A stretch of DNA of 32,666 nucleotides from Candidatus Aenigmatarchaeota archaeon (GCA_021163145.1 JAGGXH010000001.1:1-32666), one strand, 5' to 3'. Shown: positions 8,984 to 17,113, counted from the first letter of the stretch. Numbers and translations are program-made. Notes: generated by a model not told the origin, from the sequence alone.

Positions 8984-11900
8984 TTACTTAATCTCTATTG
9001 TTTTTCCAATAGAACCATTTCCAGAAAAATATAAATTTCCACCACATTTTGGACAACATCCACGCAATGGTGGCCTTCTATCAGACCAATGACATTTATT
9101 ACAAACAACCGCATCAAATGAGTTTAATACCATATCTTCTGGAGAAATTGGTTTAGTTCCAGAATTTATCATATCAAACAATGTTGTTTGTTTAGAACCT
9201 TCTAATAATTCTGATTGTGAAACACCACATGTTTCAAATATTCTTTCTAGTGGTGGCAATATTTGATTTTTAATATAATATTCAGAATCTATTTCTAAAT
9301 TTTTCTCTTTAATATAATTTGGATCTTCTGCTCTTCGTGAAACAAGCTCATTTCCTTTAATTATAACATAAGGCAAACGCTGACCAACCATACTACCAAC
9401 AGTTGGGTCTCTTTTAATAATTTTTTTAGCTAACTCAACATGTGGCTGAACATTATCATATTGATCGAGTGGTTTGGTTATTCCTTTTACAACAGCAAGA
9501 TCTTCAATTGGAATAAGTCCTTTATTTAAGTCATGTATAATTTTTCTAACATATTTAGCAGCTGCCTTTGTATCACCTTCCTTAAGAATTGTCTCAAGAA
9601 CTTTTTTCATTGTCTTTGTTGTTAATGGACACCAATCTCTTCTTACAACCTCAATTCCTTTAAATGCAATTTTATCTTTCCACCCATCTGCTCTTTTTTC
9701 AAATTGCCAACCTGCATATCTTTTTTTACTTAAAATTAAAAATGTTTTAAATGCTTTTTCAAACTCAAGCTCCATTCCCTCAAGTTTTTGTGTAATAAAT
9801 TTTGCCATTTCTTCTCCTTTCTTTGCAGCTTCTTCTAAATCTGTAATATCAGTCTTAACAAATACTGAGTCAGTATTATGTAATAATATTTGTCCACAAG
9901 AATCTACAAACATATGACTATTATCAACATTTAAGTCATAGACATATCCAGAATATTTTTCTACTTTTAATTTAGCATTTATAGATTTTCTATAATTAGA
10001 ACATGTTGTTATTCTATAAGTTTTTTTATTATAATCATACCTTATAGTATATTTTTGATTTAATTGATTTAATAAAAACGACAAACCGCATATTAAATGT
10101 AAAGATTTTGTGTCATATCTGAAATTTTCTTTTTTATATTTATTAGAATATCTTGCATCTGCCCATCTAGACCCATCTCCTTTTATCATATATTCTAACA
10201 AAAGTTCTTTATATTTCTGTGGAACATGATATATAAAATCTGGTAATTTCTTGTTTTTTGATTTTTGTCCACCAAGTATTTTGAAGAAAACCGCTGCTAA
10301 TTCATTTGTCATTTGTAATTTGTATGTTTTATCTTTATATATTATATTTTTTTCTTTGCCATTATTTGTTTTATATGTTAAATTTCTTGTTTTTTTAGTA
10401 GATCTTATTATAGATGCTTTAGAGTTTTTAAACAATCTCAAGTAATCTTGTTTTATTTGTTTTAGTAATTGTTTATCAGATGAACATATGCTTGCACACA
10501 TTTTATGCTTAGTTGTTTCTATTGTTGAAGCACTTCCCTCAGATATATATAATCCAAGCAATCTACACAATGATTCAAATTCTTTAGATCTGACATAAAT
10601 AAATCTTTTAAGTTTTATTCTTTTTTTCCTCTTTGTCCACCCAAACCAAACATAATTTTTATCTTTATGAATGCATGAAATTCTTTTTTTACCTTTATAA
10701 ACTGTTGTCTTTGAATAATGTTTCAATATTTCATACAAATCTATTTTATTAATTTGTTTAACATTTGGTATTTTATCTACTCTTATCATTGATTTGTTTA
10801 ACATTTCTTTAGGTTTTGATTCAACAAAATTTCCATTTTGTAATGTTATTAAAGAATGATCTTCTGTAACTATTGTTTCTCCAAACTTCTGGTTTACTCT
10901 ATATATTTTTTTGCTTGTTTTATGTCTTATTATTTCATTTATTTTTCTCCATACTGGTTTTTTTGTTTTAGGATCAACTGAAAGAACCTTTATGGTTCTT
11001 TCTGGTATCACTATTTCTTTTTCTCCTCTTCTAAATAAATTGTTCTTATGTTCTTGGAATAGTTCTTCTATGTTTTTTATTTTAACAATATTATTATCAA
11101 TAATTGTAACAAATCTATCTTTAGTAACACTATCACCGTAGATTACTTTATAACCAAAATTTTCTTCAACTAGTTTTTTTGTTACATCAATATTATATCT
11201 TCCCCAACCTGTTATTGATGCAGCAACTTCAGGTGTAAAAAATCTTGCACCAACAAAACCAATATAGCCCCATAATGAAACCAACATTCCTTTTAATGCA
11301 TATTGTTTTGCATCCAATAATTTAAGTATTTCTTCATTTGTTTCTTTTTTCATTAAATCTTTTACCTTAAATCTTGTATCAAAATAATATCTTGCAACAT
11401 ATGGAAATATTCCTTCTCTAATATTCTTTTTAACAAATTTTGCATTAACAGGAGAAACATAATAATCATCAGGGGATATGTTTTTCTCCTCTCTTAGCAA
11501 AGTACTTGGACATATATTATAATGCATTATCATAGAAGGATACATTGATTTAAAATCTAATACAAGAATATATCCATCTTTATGTAATCCAACATCTGGT
11601 TCCAAAACAGTTGCACCCTTAAATTTGTTCGATGCTCTAGCTTTTATTGTATTTCTATCTGGTTTACATGGCATTAGTATATTTCTTTTTTTAACTTCGT
11701 GAAGCAAAGCATTTTCATGTCTTGCAGATTGTCCTGCCATAAGATCCTGAAGAGTTAATCCAGATAACTTTGACATTTCTATAAATTTATCCATATCAAC
11801 AAGTTTATGACTTATTATTAGTTCCAATACTAAATCAGAATCTGTTTGACAATATTCTGCAATTTTAGTTATTTTGTTTATATCATTACTTTTCCAATAT

Positions 11901-12913
11901 TCAAGCATTTGATTGTGATTTAAATCTTTTTTACCTTTTCCCAACAATTGATTTGCAACTGTATCTAAATTAAATCTTCTGAATTTATGAGGTTGGTCAT
12001 AAACAGAAAGATATCTTATTATATAATAAGGATCTAATAAAAATCTTCCTGTGATTGCAGTTCTTTGTGTATAACTTAAATTCTTTGTCCATGCCTTTTT
12101 TTCTGCTCTACCAATATCTGTTGGAATATTATATAATTGCATTCTCTTTAAAATATATGGAACATCGAAATTCTCAATATTATAACCAGCTAAAACATCT
12201 GGATCAAAATCTATAATAATTTCTTTGAATTTTTCAAGCATTTGTTTTTCATCTGAACACACAATAGCATTACATGTCTTATTAATTTTCTTTGTGATAA
12301 GAACAAGTTGTTTCATATTCTTATATTCAGGATAAAAAGCCATTGATATCATGATTATAGGATCAAAATTAGCATCAGGCATTCTATATTCATCTGTTAT
12401 ACATTCTATATCAAATGATAAATATCGTAGAGGTGCATTTTTAACATTTTCAATTGATGTTATTTTCTTTGCTTGGATTGCCTTACATTTTACAGTTGTT
12501 GTTCTTATAAAATTTCCTTCCACATCTATCCATTTCATAGCTCTTAGACCAGCATCAACCATATATCTATATTTATAAAGAATATCAGCTTCATATGGTG
12601 TTCCTAAGTGTTTAACAGCATTTTTTATCTCAGGTATCTTAGCTGGATTAGTACCAATTATTTTAATTACTTTTTTTGGTTTTTCTGAATATCCAATTGG
12701 TAAATATTTTTCAACTATTTCTGTTTTTAATCCCATTTTTTCTAATTCATATAATGTATCATGAATATCATTTTTTGGATCCAAATAAAAATATGGTTTT
12801 GGTCCTTTTGTAAAAACACATATTGTATTACCTATAATATCTTTACAAAACAACCTAACTACTGGTCTATTGTCCAAAAGAACATAATCAACATCAAAAA
12901 TTTGTAGTTGCAT
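8984..12913 (-). CDS. polB: Family B DNA polymerase with intein in motif C
   Basis: 1309-residue precursor; removing the 419-residue intein leaves an 890-residue polymerase. The exonuclease motifs are intact: LSFDIE (D167, E169 region), YNIENFD and YCQTDSD. Motif A is DFKSMYPSMI (about 453-462); motif C is YGD-TDS split by the intein after D594. Motif B is unusual: K541-GML-V545-S546-L-W548-G549, where the family has K-x3-N-S-x-Y-G. The C-terminus adds a PCNA-type peptide KQTTLFDMI (about 1241-1249) and a zinc ribbon with C1271, C1274, C1286/C1287 and C1290, not found in typical short archaeal PolB. It is the third gene of a minus run after orc1 and the DP1-like gene, so it is probably replicative. 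Confidence 0.95.
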   Translation of the reverse strand: MQLQIFDVDYVLLDNRPVVRLFCKDIIGNTICVFTKGPKPYFYLDPKNDIHDTLYELEKMGLKTEIVEKYLPIGYSEKPKKVIKIIGTNPAKIPEIKNAVKHLGTPYEADILYKYRYMVDAGLRAMKWIDVEGNFIRTTTVKCKAIQAKKITSIENVKNAPLRYLSFDIECITDEYRMPDANFDPIIMISMAFYPEYKNMKQLVLITKKINKTCNAIVCSDEKQMLEKFKEIIIDFDPDVLAGYNIENFDVPYILKRMQLYNIPTDIGRAEKKAWTKNLSYTQRTAITGRFLLDPYYIIRYLSVYDQPHKFRRFNLDTVANQLLGKGKKDLNHNQMLEYWKSNDINKITKIAEYCQTDSDLVLELIISHKLVDMDKFIEMSKLSGLTLQDLMAGQSARHENALLHEVKKRNILMPCKPDRNTIKARASNKFKGATVLEPDVGLHKDGYILVLDFKSMYPSMIMHYNICPSTLLREEKNISPDDYYVSPVNAKFVKKNIREGIFPYVARYYFDTRFKVKDLMKKETNEEILKLLDAKQYALKGMLVSLWGYIGFVGARFFTPEVAASITGWGRYNIDVTKKLVEENFGYKVIYGDSVTKDRFVTIIDNNIVKIKNIEELFQEHKNNLFRRGEKEIVIPERTIKVLSVDPKTKKPVWRKINEIIRHKTSKKIYRVNQKFGETIVTEDHSLITLQNGNFVESKPKEMLNKSMIRVDKIPNVKQINKIDLYEILKHYSKTTVYKGKKRISCIHKDKNYVWFGWTKRKKRIKLKRFIYVRSKEFESLCRLLGLYISEGSASTIETTKHKMCASICSSDKQLLKQIKQDYLRLFKNSKASIIRSTKKTRNLTYKTNNGKEKNIIYKDKTYKLQMTNELAAVFFKILGGQKSKNKKLPDFIYHVPQKYKELLLEYMIKGDGSRWADARYSNKYKKENFRYDTKSLHLICGLSFLLNQLNQKYTIRYDYNKKTYRITTCSNYRKSINAKLKVEKYSGYVYDLNVDNSHMFVDSCGQILLHNTDSVFVKTDITDLEEAAKKGEEMAKFITQKLEGMELEFEKAFKTFLILSKKRYAGWQFEKRADGWKDKIAFKGIEVVRRDWCPLTTKTMKKVLETILKEGDTKAAAKYVRKIIHDLNKGLIPIEDLAVVKGITKPLDQYDNVQPHVELAKKIIKRDPTVGSMVGQRLPYVIIKGNELVSRRAEDPNYIKEKNLEIDSEYYIKNQILPPLERIFETCGVSQSELLEGSKQTTLFDMINSGTKPISPEDMVLNSFDAVVCNKCHWSDRRPPLRGCCPKCGGNLYFSGNGSIGKTIEIK
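9875..11131 (-). mobile_element. Intein in PolB motif C (pol-c site) with LAGLIDADG homing endonuclease
   Basis: In-frame element of 419 residues (precursor residues 595-1013). It begins with Ser595 (SVTKDRFVTI), ends in LLHN with Asn1013, and is followed by Thr1014 as the first C-extein residue, restoring YGD-TDS. Splicing blocks: B block GETIVTEDHSLIT with the TxxH motif, and C-terminal blocks GYVYDLNVDNSHMFVDS and CGQILLHN. The middle carries two LAGLIDADG motifs, LCRLLGLYISEGSA (acid at E792) and LLLEYMIKGDGSR (acid at D913), so the DOD endonuclease could be active. Splicing must occur before polymerase activity because the catalytic motif is interrupted. Confidence 0.95.
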
Positions 12914-12961
12914 GTTTTTGTTTATTGTTTCTAACCTTTAAATGATTTTTGATTATTAAAA

Positions 12962-13855
12962 CTATATATCCATTATTTCTCTGTTTCTTAAATTAATCTG
13001 TTTATTTAACGAAACAATACTAATTCCTTTATAATTTTTATTTATTGATTCATTGAAAACAATATCTGGAACAACATCTAATAGAAAATCAGTATTATTT
13101 ATAGAAATATATCTCTTTCTTAACAATTCAAGAGCATTATATCCAATAACAATAAGAATATTTATACCATTAATTTCAAATAAACTAACTGGCTTATTTA
13201 CAAAGTATGCATTATTAACATTCTTGTCCTCTAGAATAAATGTAAAGTCAGATTTTACATCTGGATTAAATTTTTCTGAAAAAGAAACAATAATATCATT
13301 ACTACTTAAAATTGGAACTCTTAAAGGAACATCAGGAAACATAATTTCATTTACATGAAAAATATTGTCAGAATAATAACCATTTAGAGCAATTACATCA
13401 TCAAACTTTATCTTATCCAAATAGTCTTTTGATAAACTACAATTTATCATACCTGTTTGATCTTCTACTTCAATAAATAATTCTGTATTACTAGAATCAA
13501 TTGTTTTTATCATACCTATTATAGAACATTTTGTACCATTAGATAATTTGTTTATTGAAATTAAATTGGTTATCTGGGTTTTATTAACCAATATTTGTTT
13601 TAAAAAAGCAAATCTATCATTTATTTGTTTTATAAAGTCATCTATTGTATATTTTTTTATTATTTCAAATTCTTTTATTTTCTTAAAATTAACTTGTCTT
13701 ATATATGAATCAATAATTTCTTGTGTTAATACTAATGGTCTATATTCTTTTGCTTTAGTTATAACTAATTTAATGTCATTTTTGCTCATTTTTTCCAATT
13801 TAGAGAGAGCTTCTGGCTCTATTAAAATACCAGAACCTTTTAATTCCTCTAACAT
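12962..13855 (-). CDS. DP1-like DNA polymerase small subunit with degenerate phosphoesterase domain
   Basis: 297 residues. The N-terminus (GSGILIEPEALSKLEK, then INDRFAFLKQIL, ISINKLS) and OB fold (SIIGMIKTIDSSN, LFIEVEDQTGMINCSL, VNEIMFPDVP) follow the PolD small subunit DP1. The calcineurin-like domain that should follow is shrunk to about 120 residues. The expected SDxHxG, GDxxD, GNHD and GHxH metal motifs are absent, and the only histidine in the protein is H167 in the OB fold. The end still aligns with the DP1 tail (LLRKRYISI, LLDVVPDIVF), so this is internal erosion, not truncation. It overlaps orc1 by 7 nt and precedes polB by 48 nt. In Pyrococcus orc1 is followed by DP1 and DP2; here PolB takes the DP2 position. 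Probably an inactive structural subunit. Confidence 0.8.
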   Translation of the reverse strand: MLEELKGSGILIEPEALSKLEKMSKNDIKLVITKAKEYRPLVLTQEIIDSYIRQVNFKKIKEFEIIKKYTIDDFIKQINDRFAFLKQILVNKTQITNLISINKLSNGTKCSIIGMIKTIDSSNTELFIEVEDQTGMINCSLSKDYLDKIKFDDVIALNGYYSDNIFHVNEIMFPDVPLRVPILSSNDIIVSFSEKFNPDVKSDFTFILEDKNVNNAYFVNKPVSLFEINGINILIVIGYNALELLRKRYISINNTDFLLDVVPDIVFNESINKNYKGISIVSLNKQINLRNREIMDI

Positions 13856-15042
13856 AAAAATATCTGCCCCAACATCTTTTTTAACTTTTCTTCAGTTTCA
13901 TTATTTATATTCAATGAAATAAGCTTGGTTCTCCCATATCTGCCTCTCGATACAACCTTACTGTTTAAAATACCGAATAAAACAAGCTCATTTATTAAAT
14001 CAGATATTCTTCTTGACGTTAATTGTTTTAAACCATTTTTAACACAAATTTCTTTATATTTATCTAGAATATCTGAAGTTTCTATATATCTCTTTTCTAA
14101 ATTCAAAATAGACCATAAAACAGCTTGGCTTTGTTTAGGCTGTGATTTAACAACTTCAATTATTCTATCAACATCTATTTTATCTTCTGCAGCATCAATA
14201 TCTTCTATAGATACTTTTGATTTAAGCTTTCTTTCAGCTATTTCACCTGCAACTCTTAATAGATCTAAAGCTCTTCTTGCATCACCATGCTCTTGTGCAG
14301 CTAATGCAGCACATTTTTCAATTACCCCATCTTCTAAAACATTTGGCATAAATGCTATCTCTGCTCTTTGTCTCAATATATCCTGTAATTGTATTGCATT
14401 ATATGGAGGAAATACAATTTCTTCTTCAGATAATGAACTTCTAACTCTTGGATCTAATTTTTCTATAAAATCAAGATTATTAGTAATTCCAATAATTGTT
14501 AACCTAGAATTTTTAAGATCTTCATTAATTCTAGTTAGATTATATAGTATCTCATCACCTGTTTTTTGAACTAATGTATCTATTTCATCTATTATAAGAA
14601 TAACTGTTTGGCTTTCAGAATCAAGTGCTTTAAAGAAAATATTATATATTTGATCTGTTGGCAAACCAGTAAAAGGTACATCATAACCAAATTCTCTAGA
14701 TAAACCAGCCAATAATCTATACTCAGTATCTGCTGATTTCTTCATCTTACAATTAATATATAATGTTTTTACATTAAACCCATTTATATGAGCTGCTTTC
14801 TCTAATTCAGATGTTACCATTTTAGCTAAACATGTTTTTCCTGTACCTGTTCTACCATAAATAAAAATATTACTTGGTCTTCCACCTTTTAATGCAGGTG
14901 CTAATATTCTACCAAGCTCATTTGTTTGTTCATCTCTATGTGGAATCTCCCTAGGAGTAAATGATATTGTTAATACTTGTCTGTTTGCAAATATTGGTTT
15001 ATTTTCTAAAAACTTATTAAATATATTTTGAATATCTGCCAT
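13849..15042 (-). CDS. cdc6: Orc1/Cdc6 replication initiator
   Basis: 397 residues from ATG 15042, chosen because GGTGATT lies about 7 nt upstream; an ATG 12 nt earlier would give 401. AAA+ ATPase: Walker A GRTGTGKT (about 63-70), Walker B VILIIDEID (about 147-155), sensor-1 TIIGITNN, sensor-2 HGDARRALDLL; the C-terminal third is a winged helix (ICVKNGLKQLTSRRISDLINEL). Binds origin boxes and loads the MCM helicase. It lies immediately beside a run of palindromic origin boxes. The stop overlaps the DP1-like start by 7 nt, coupling initiator and polymerase-subunit expression. Confidence 0.96.
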   Translation of the reverse strand: MADIQNIFNKFLENKPIFANRQVLTISFTPREIPHRDEQTNELGRILAPALKGGRPSNIFIYGRTGTGKTCLAKMVTSELEKAAHINGFNVKTLYINCKMKKSADTEYRLLAGLSREFGYDVPFTGLPTDQIYNIFFKALDSESQTVILIIDEIDTLVQKTGDEILYNLTRINEDLKNSRLTIIGITNNLDFIEKLDPRVRSSLSEEEIVFPPYNAIQLQDILRQRAEIAFMPNVLEDGVIEKCAALAAQEHGDARRALDLLRVAGEIAERKLKSKVSIEDIDAAEDKIDVDRIIEVVKSQPKQSQAVLWSILNLEKRYIETSDILDKYKEICVKNGLKQLTSRRISDLINELVLFGILNSKVVSRGRYGRTKLISLNINNETEEKLKKMLGQIFLC

Positions 15043-15097
15043 TGGAATCACCATTTTTTCTTATGGAATATATACATGTTACCACATATAAGCTTGT

Positions 15098-15140
15098 CTT
15101 CACGTTACCCCCTTATTTCCCATGGAACTTCACGTTACCC
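15098..15140 (+). repeat. Two 13-bp direct repeats in the origin
   Basis: CTTCACGTTACCC occurs at 15098-15110 and exactly again at 15128-15140, start-to-start spacing 30 bp, about three helical turns. The second copy follows the box TTTCCCATGGAA directly, giving a long ORB-like unit at 15116-15140. A looser relative (AGAAGTTAAC) follows the box at 15146. They look like the extended half of full-length Orc1 sites, so this end of the origin probably holds the high-affinity sites. Confidence 0.8.
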
Positions 15141-15276
15141 TATTGTTTCCAATAGAAGTTAACAAAACCTTCATATTACCATATAATTTATCATATTTCC
15201 ATTAGAAACCATACCACCAATATTTCCATTGGAAATAATATTTATGATACGAACCAATTATTTTTCTAGTGGAAAT

Positions 15277-15355
15277 CAGATTAAAGACATAATATCCTAT
15301 AACAGTGTTATAATAATATATAATATCTATATATGAAATAAAAACATAAAATAAT
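15277..15355. other. Candidate duplex-unwinding element of the origin
   Basis: Seventy-nine bases almost free of G and C, including ATAATATATAATATC and ATATATGAAATAAAAAC, bracketed by origin boxes at 15263-15275 and 15357-15369. The layout (box, AT-rich segment, box) is common in archaeal origins. The window is AT-rich overall, so composition alone is weak evidence; position gives the support. Confidence 0.5.
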
Positions 15356-15382
15356 TTTTCCATTGGAAAACTAGGGTATGTA

Positions 15383-16102
15383 TCATTGTTTTTTATAATA
15401 TTTTAATTTATTAAGAATATTATTATTACTGATATTTGTTTTTGCAATACATATGTTCTCTATTTCACCTATTCTAGCTGCAAGATCATCTACTTTATTT
15501 GCACCTTGTAAAACCACTAATCTTGGTTTTAAATTAGTAACTTTTAGTGCCACCATCACTGTTTTACCACTATGAGACCCAAGAAATATCAGAGCTCTTT
15601 CAGTCGTTAATCCATATAATTTCACAAGTTCATTTGGAGATAAATTTAATATTGCTTTTAAACTATCTATTACAGTATAACCATATATTTTATTTTCACA
15701 TAAATCTTTTCTAACAACAATATTTGCATCTAATTTATTACAAAAACTCTTTATTTTAATAGGTGTTGTAAATTCTTTCATATCAATTATTGCTTTATTA
15801 AGTAAAGCTTTAGATGGATATATTTCAAATTCATGTATTATCTTTCCACCATTCTTTTTATCAATTTCTATCATGGATTTTACAATCTTATTAATTATCT
15901 TTATACCAGGTGATTTTCTCCTAGAATTTTCATAATCAGATATAACAGATGGCATAATATTCATATGATCTGCAAGTGTTCTCTGTGAAATACCAAATAT
16001 ATTTCTCCATTTTTGTATTGTTTTTCCAGGATCTGAACTTAAAACAATTTCTCCAGCTATTTTCTTTTCAAGATTTTCTATTGATAATTCATTTATATCC
16101 AT
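15383..16102 (-). CDS. XRE-type helix-turn-helix transcriptional regulator (COG1709-like)
   Basis: 239 residues. Residues about 24-66 hold the Cro/C1-type HTH in a form characteristic of an archaeal family: SSDPGKTIQKWRNIFGISQ, then RTLADHMNIMPSVISDYENSRRKSPGI. The rest (residues about 90-230) is a conserved domain of unknown function, with IYGYTVIDSLKAILNLSPNELVKLYGLTTERALIFLG and a C-terminal VALKVTNLKPRLVVLQG. No membrane segment. Its stop lies 13 nt from the last origin box, so read-through transcription would enter the origin and orc1. The gene is the upstream neighbour of the replication island; its targets are unknown. Confidence 0.8.
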   Translation of the reverse strand: MDINELSIENLEKKIAGEIVLSSDPGKTIQKWRNIFGISQRTLADHMNIMPSVISDYENSRRKSPGIKIINKIVKSMIEIDKKNGGKIIHEFEIYPSKALLNKAIIDMKEFTTPIKIKSFCNKLDANIVVRKDLCENKIYGYTVIDSLKAILNLSPNELVKLYGLTTERALIFLGSHSGKTVMVALKVTNLKPRLVVLQGANKVDDLAARIGEIENICIAKTNISNNNILNKLKYYKKQ

Positions 16103-16162
16103 ATAATAGATATATTGACGTATAATTATATATAAATTATCGTTATTCTGAGCTATATGAAA

Positions 16163-16171
16163 CTTTAAATA
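16163..16171 (+). promoter_or_regulatory. TATA box of the CBS-domain gene
   Basis: CTTTAAATA centred about 28 nt before the ATG at 16195, the distance expected if transcription starts at or very near the start codon. The same word, at the same distance, stands before secF. Confidence 0.6.
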
Positions 16172-16194
16172 TATGCATTTGATTAATTTATTTT

Positions 16195-16752
16195 ATGTCA
16201 ACAAATGTCAAAGTAAAAGATGCTATGATAACAAATGTAATTACAGGATCACAAACTGAAACAGTTCAACAAATTGCAATAAAAATGAAAGAAAAAGATG
16301 TTGGTTCTATTATAATATGTGATGATTCTAAAGTTGTTGGTATAGTTACAAGAGAAGATATAGTAAATAAAGTAGTTGCTGAGAACATTAGCTCAGCTGA
16401 CTTAATTGTTAAAGAAATAATGTCACTTAATGTTGTTTCTGTTGAACCAGATGCAGATTTAACAGATGCAGCAAAAACAATGACTAAATATGGATTTGAA
16501 AGACTTCCTGTTATCAAAGATGGTAAATTAGTAGGTATTATCTCAGATAGAGAAATTGCAAAAATTTCTCCATCATTAATTGAAATATTAAGAGAAAGAC
16601 TGATGTTAGAAGAAGATCAAGGACCTGAAGATGAGCATATTGATAGAACATCTGGTATTTGTGAATTATGTGGAAACTTTTATGAAGATTTACAGCAAAT
16701 AGATGGCAAGTGGGTCTGTGAAACTTGTAAAGAAGAAGCAGCTGAAGTTTAA
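16195..16752 (+). CDS. Tandem CBS-domain protein with C-terminal zinc ribbon
   Basis: 185 residues. Two CBS motifs: residues about 8-62 (VKDAMITNVITGSQTETV, then VGSIIICDDSKVVGIVTRED) and 72-126 (VKEIMSLNVVSVEPDADLTD, then RLPVIKDGKLVGIISDRE). CBS pairs bind adenosine nucleotides such as ATP, AMP or SAM and act as sensors. After an acidic linker comes a zinc ribbon with C156, C159, C175 and C178 (CELCG and CETCK). No catalytic domain, so it probably regulates a partner protein or nucleic acid. Its own TATA box suggests a leaderless single-gene transcript. Confidence 0.85.
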   Translation: MSTNVKVKDAMITNVITGSQTETVQQIAIKMKEKDVGSIIICDDSKVVGIVTREDIVNKVVAENISSADLIVKEIMSLNVVSVEPDADLTDAAKTMTKYGFERLPVIKDGKLVGIISDREIAKISPSLIEILRERLMLEEDQGPEDEHIDRTSGICELCGNFYEDLQQIDGKWVCETCKEEAAEV

Positions 16753-16880
16753 AACAAATTGTTTTCTATATATAATATTTCATTTCCCACACCTTCATAT
16801 GTTTTTTCAAATTTATCTGGATCTTTGAATAGCAGAAATATATTGTTATAATATTCTTTAATTTTACTTATTAAGACCAT
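16749..16880 (-). CDS. Possible small protein, 43 residues
   Basis: Short ORF from ATG 16880 to TAA overlapping the CBS stop: it starts MVLISKIKEYYNNIFLLF and ends in GNEILYIENNLF, with an amphipathic, aromatic-rich composition. An AT-rich stretch with a TTTAAATATT element lies upstream in a spacer shared with the divergent DUF167 gene. It fills the otherwise empty gap between its neighbours. No homology is recognised and coding evidence is weak; it may be chance. Confidence 0.3.
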   Translation of the reverse strand: MVLISKIKEYYNNIFLLFKDPDKFEKTYEGVGNEILYIENNLF

Positions 16881-16912
16881 ATTTAATAAATATCTTATAA
16901 CAAATATTTAAA

Positions 16913-17113
16913 ATGATAATTAAAATAAAAGTAAAAACAAATTCAGATAAATTTAAGATTATTAAACATAGAGATTATTGGTTAGTATATGTTAAATCAA
17001 AACCAGAACAAAATAAAGCAAATATTGAGATTATAAAACAATTTTCTAAGATATATGGTAAATGTAGAATATTAAAAGGATTAAAATCTAACAATAAATT
17101 AATTGAAATTTAA
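16913..17113 (+). CDS. DUF167 / YggU-family protein
   Basis: 66 residues; complete but among the shorter members of the family (usually 70-100). Landmarks are IKVKTNSDKFKI, WLVYVKSKPEQNKANIEIIKQFSK (family P-E-x-G-K-A-N region, with Asn in place of Gly) and the closing SNNKLIEI. The fold is a small alpha/beta domain of unknown biochemical function found in bacteria, archaea and eukaryotes. A TATA-like AATAAATATC lies about 26 nt before the ATG. Convergent 4-nt overlap with the next minus gene. Confidence 0.8.
   Translation: MIIKIKVKTNSDKFKIIKHRDYWLVYVKSKPEQNKANIEIIKQFSKIYGKCRILKGLKSNNKLIEI

Larger units (their letters stand above)
15043..15382. other. Predicted chromosomal replication origin (oriC)
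   Basis: Noncoding stretch between orc1 and the XRE regulator gene. It contains six copies of a TTTCCAnTnGAAA-type palindrome at 15116-15127, 15146-15157, 15196-15208, 15223-15235, 15263-15275 and 15357-15369, resembling archaeal origin recognition boxes (consensus core TTCCAGTGGAAA). Two are followed or flanked by CTTCACGTTACCC repeats, equivalent to the G-rich end of an ORB. A very AT-rich stretch at 15277-15355 between the last two boxes is a candidate unwinding element. Position next to orc1/cdc6 is the normal archaeal arrangement. Origin activity is inferred, not shown. Confidence 0.9.

Noticed and set aside
9003-9014. TTTCCAATAGAA, identical to one origin box
   Set aside because: It lies inside the polB 3' end, encoding the SIGKT segment, and has no companion boxes; one 12-mer match in AT-rich coding DNA is not enough.
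12962-13855. Possible truncation or frameshift of DP1
   Set aside because: The C-terminal DP1 tail is present in frame, so the gene is internally shortened and not truncated; it is treated as a real gene.
13925-14569. Long open frame antisense to orc1 (214 residues)
   Set aside because: Shadow of the orc1 coding frame; the translated composition is Ser/Ile/Leu-rich without domain features or start signals.
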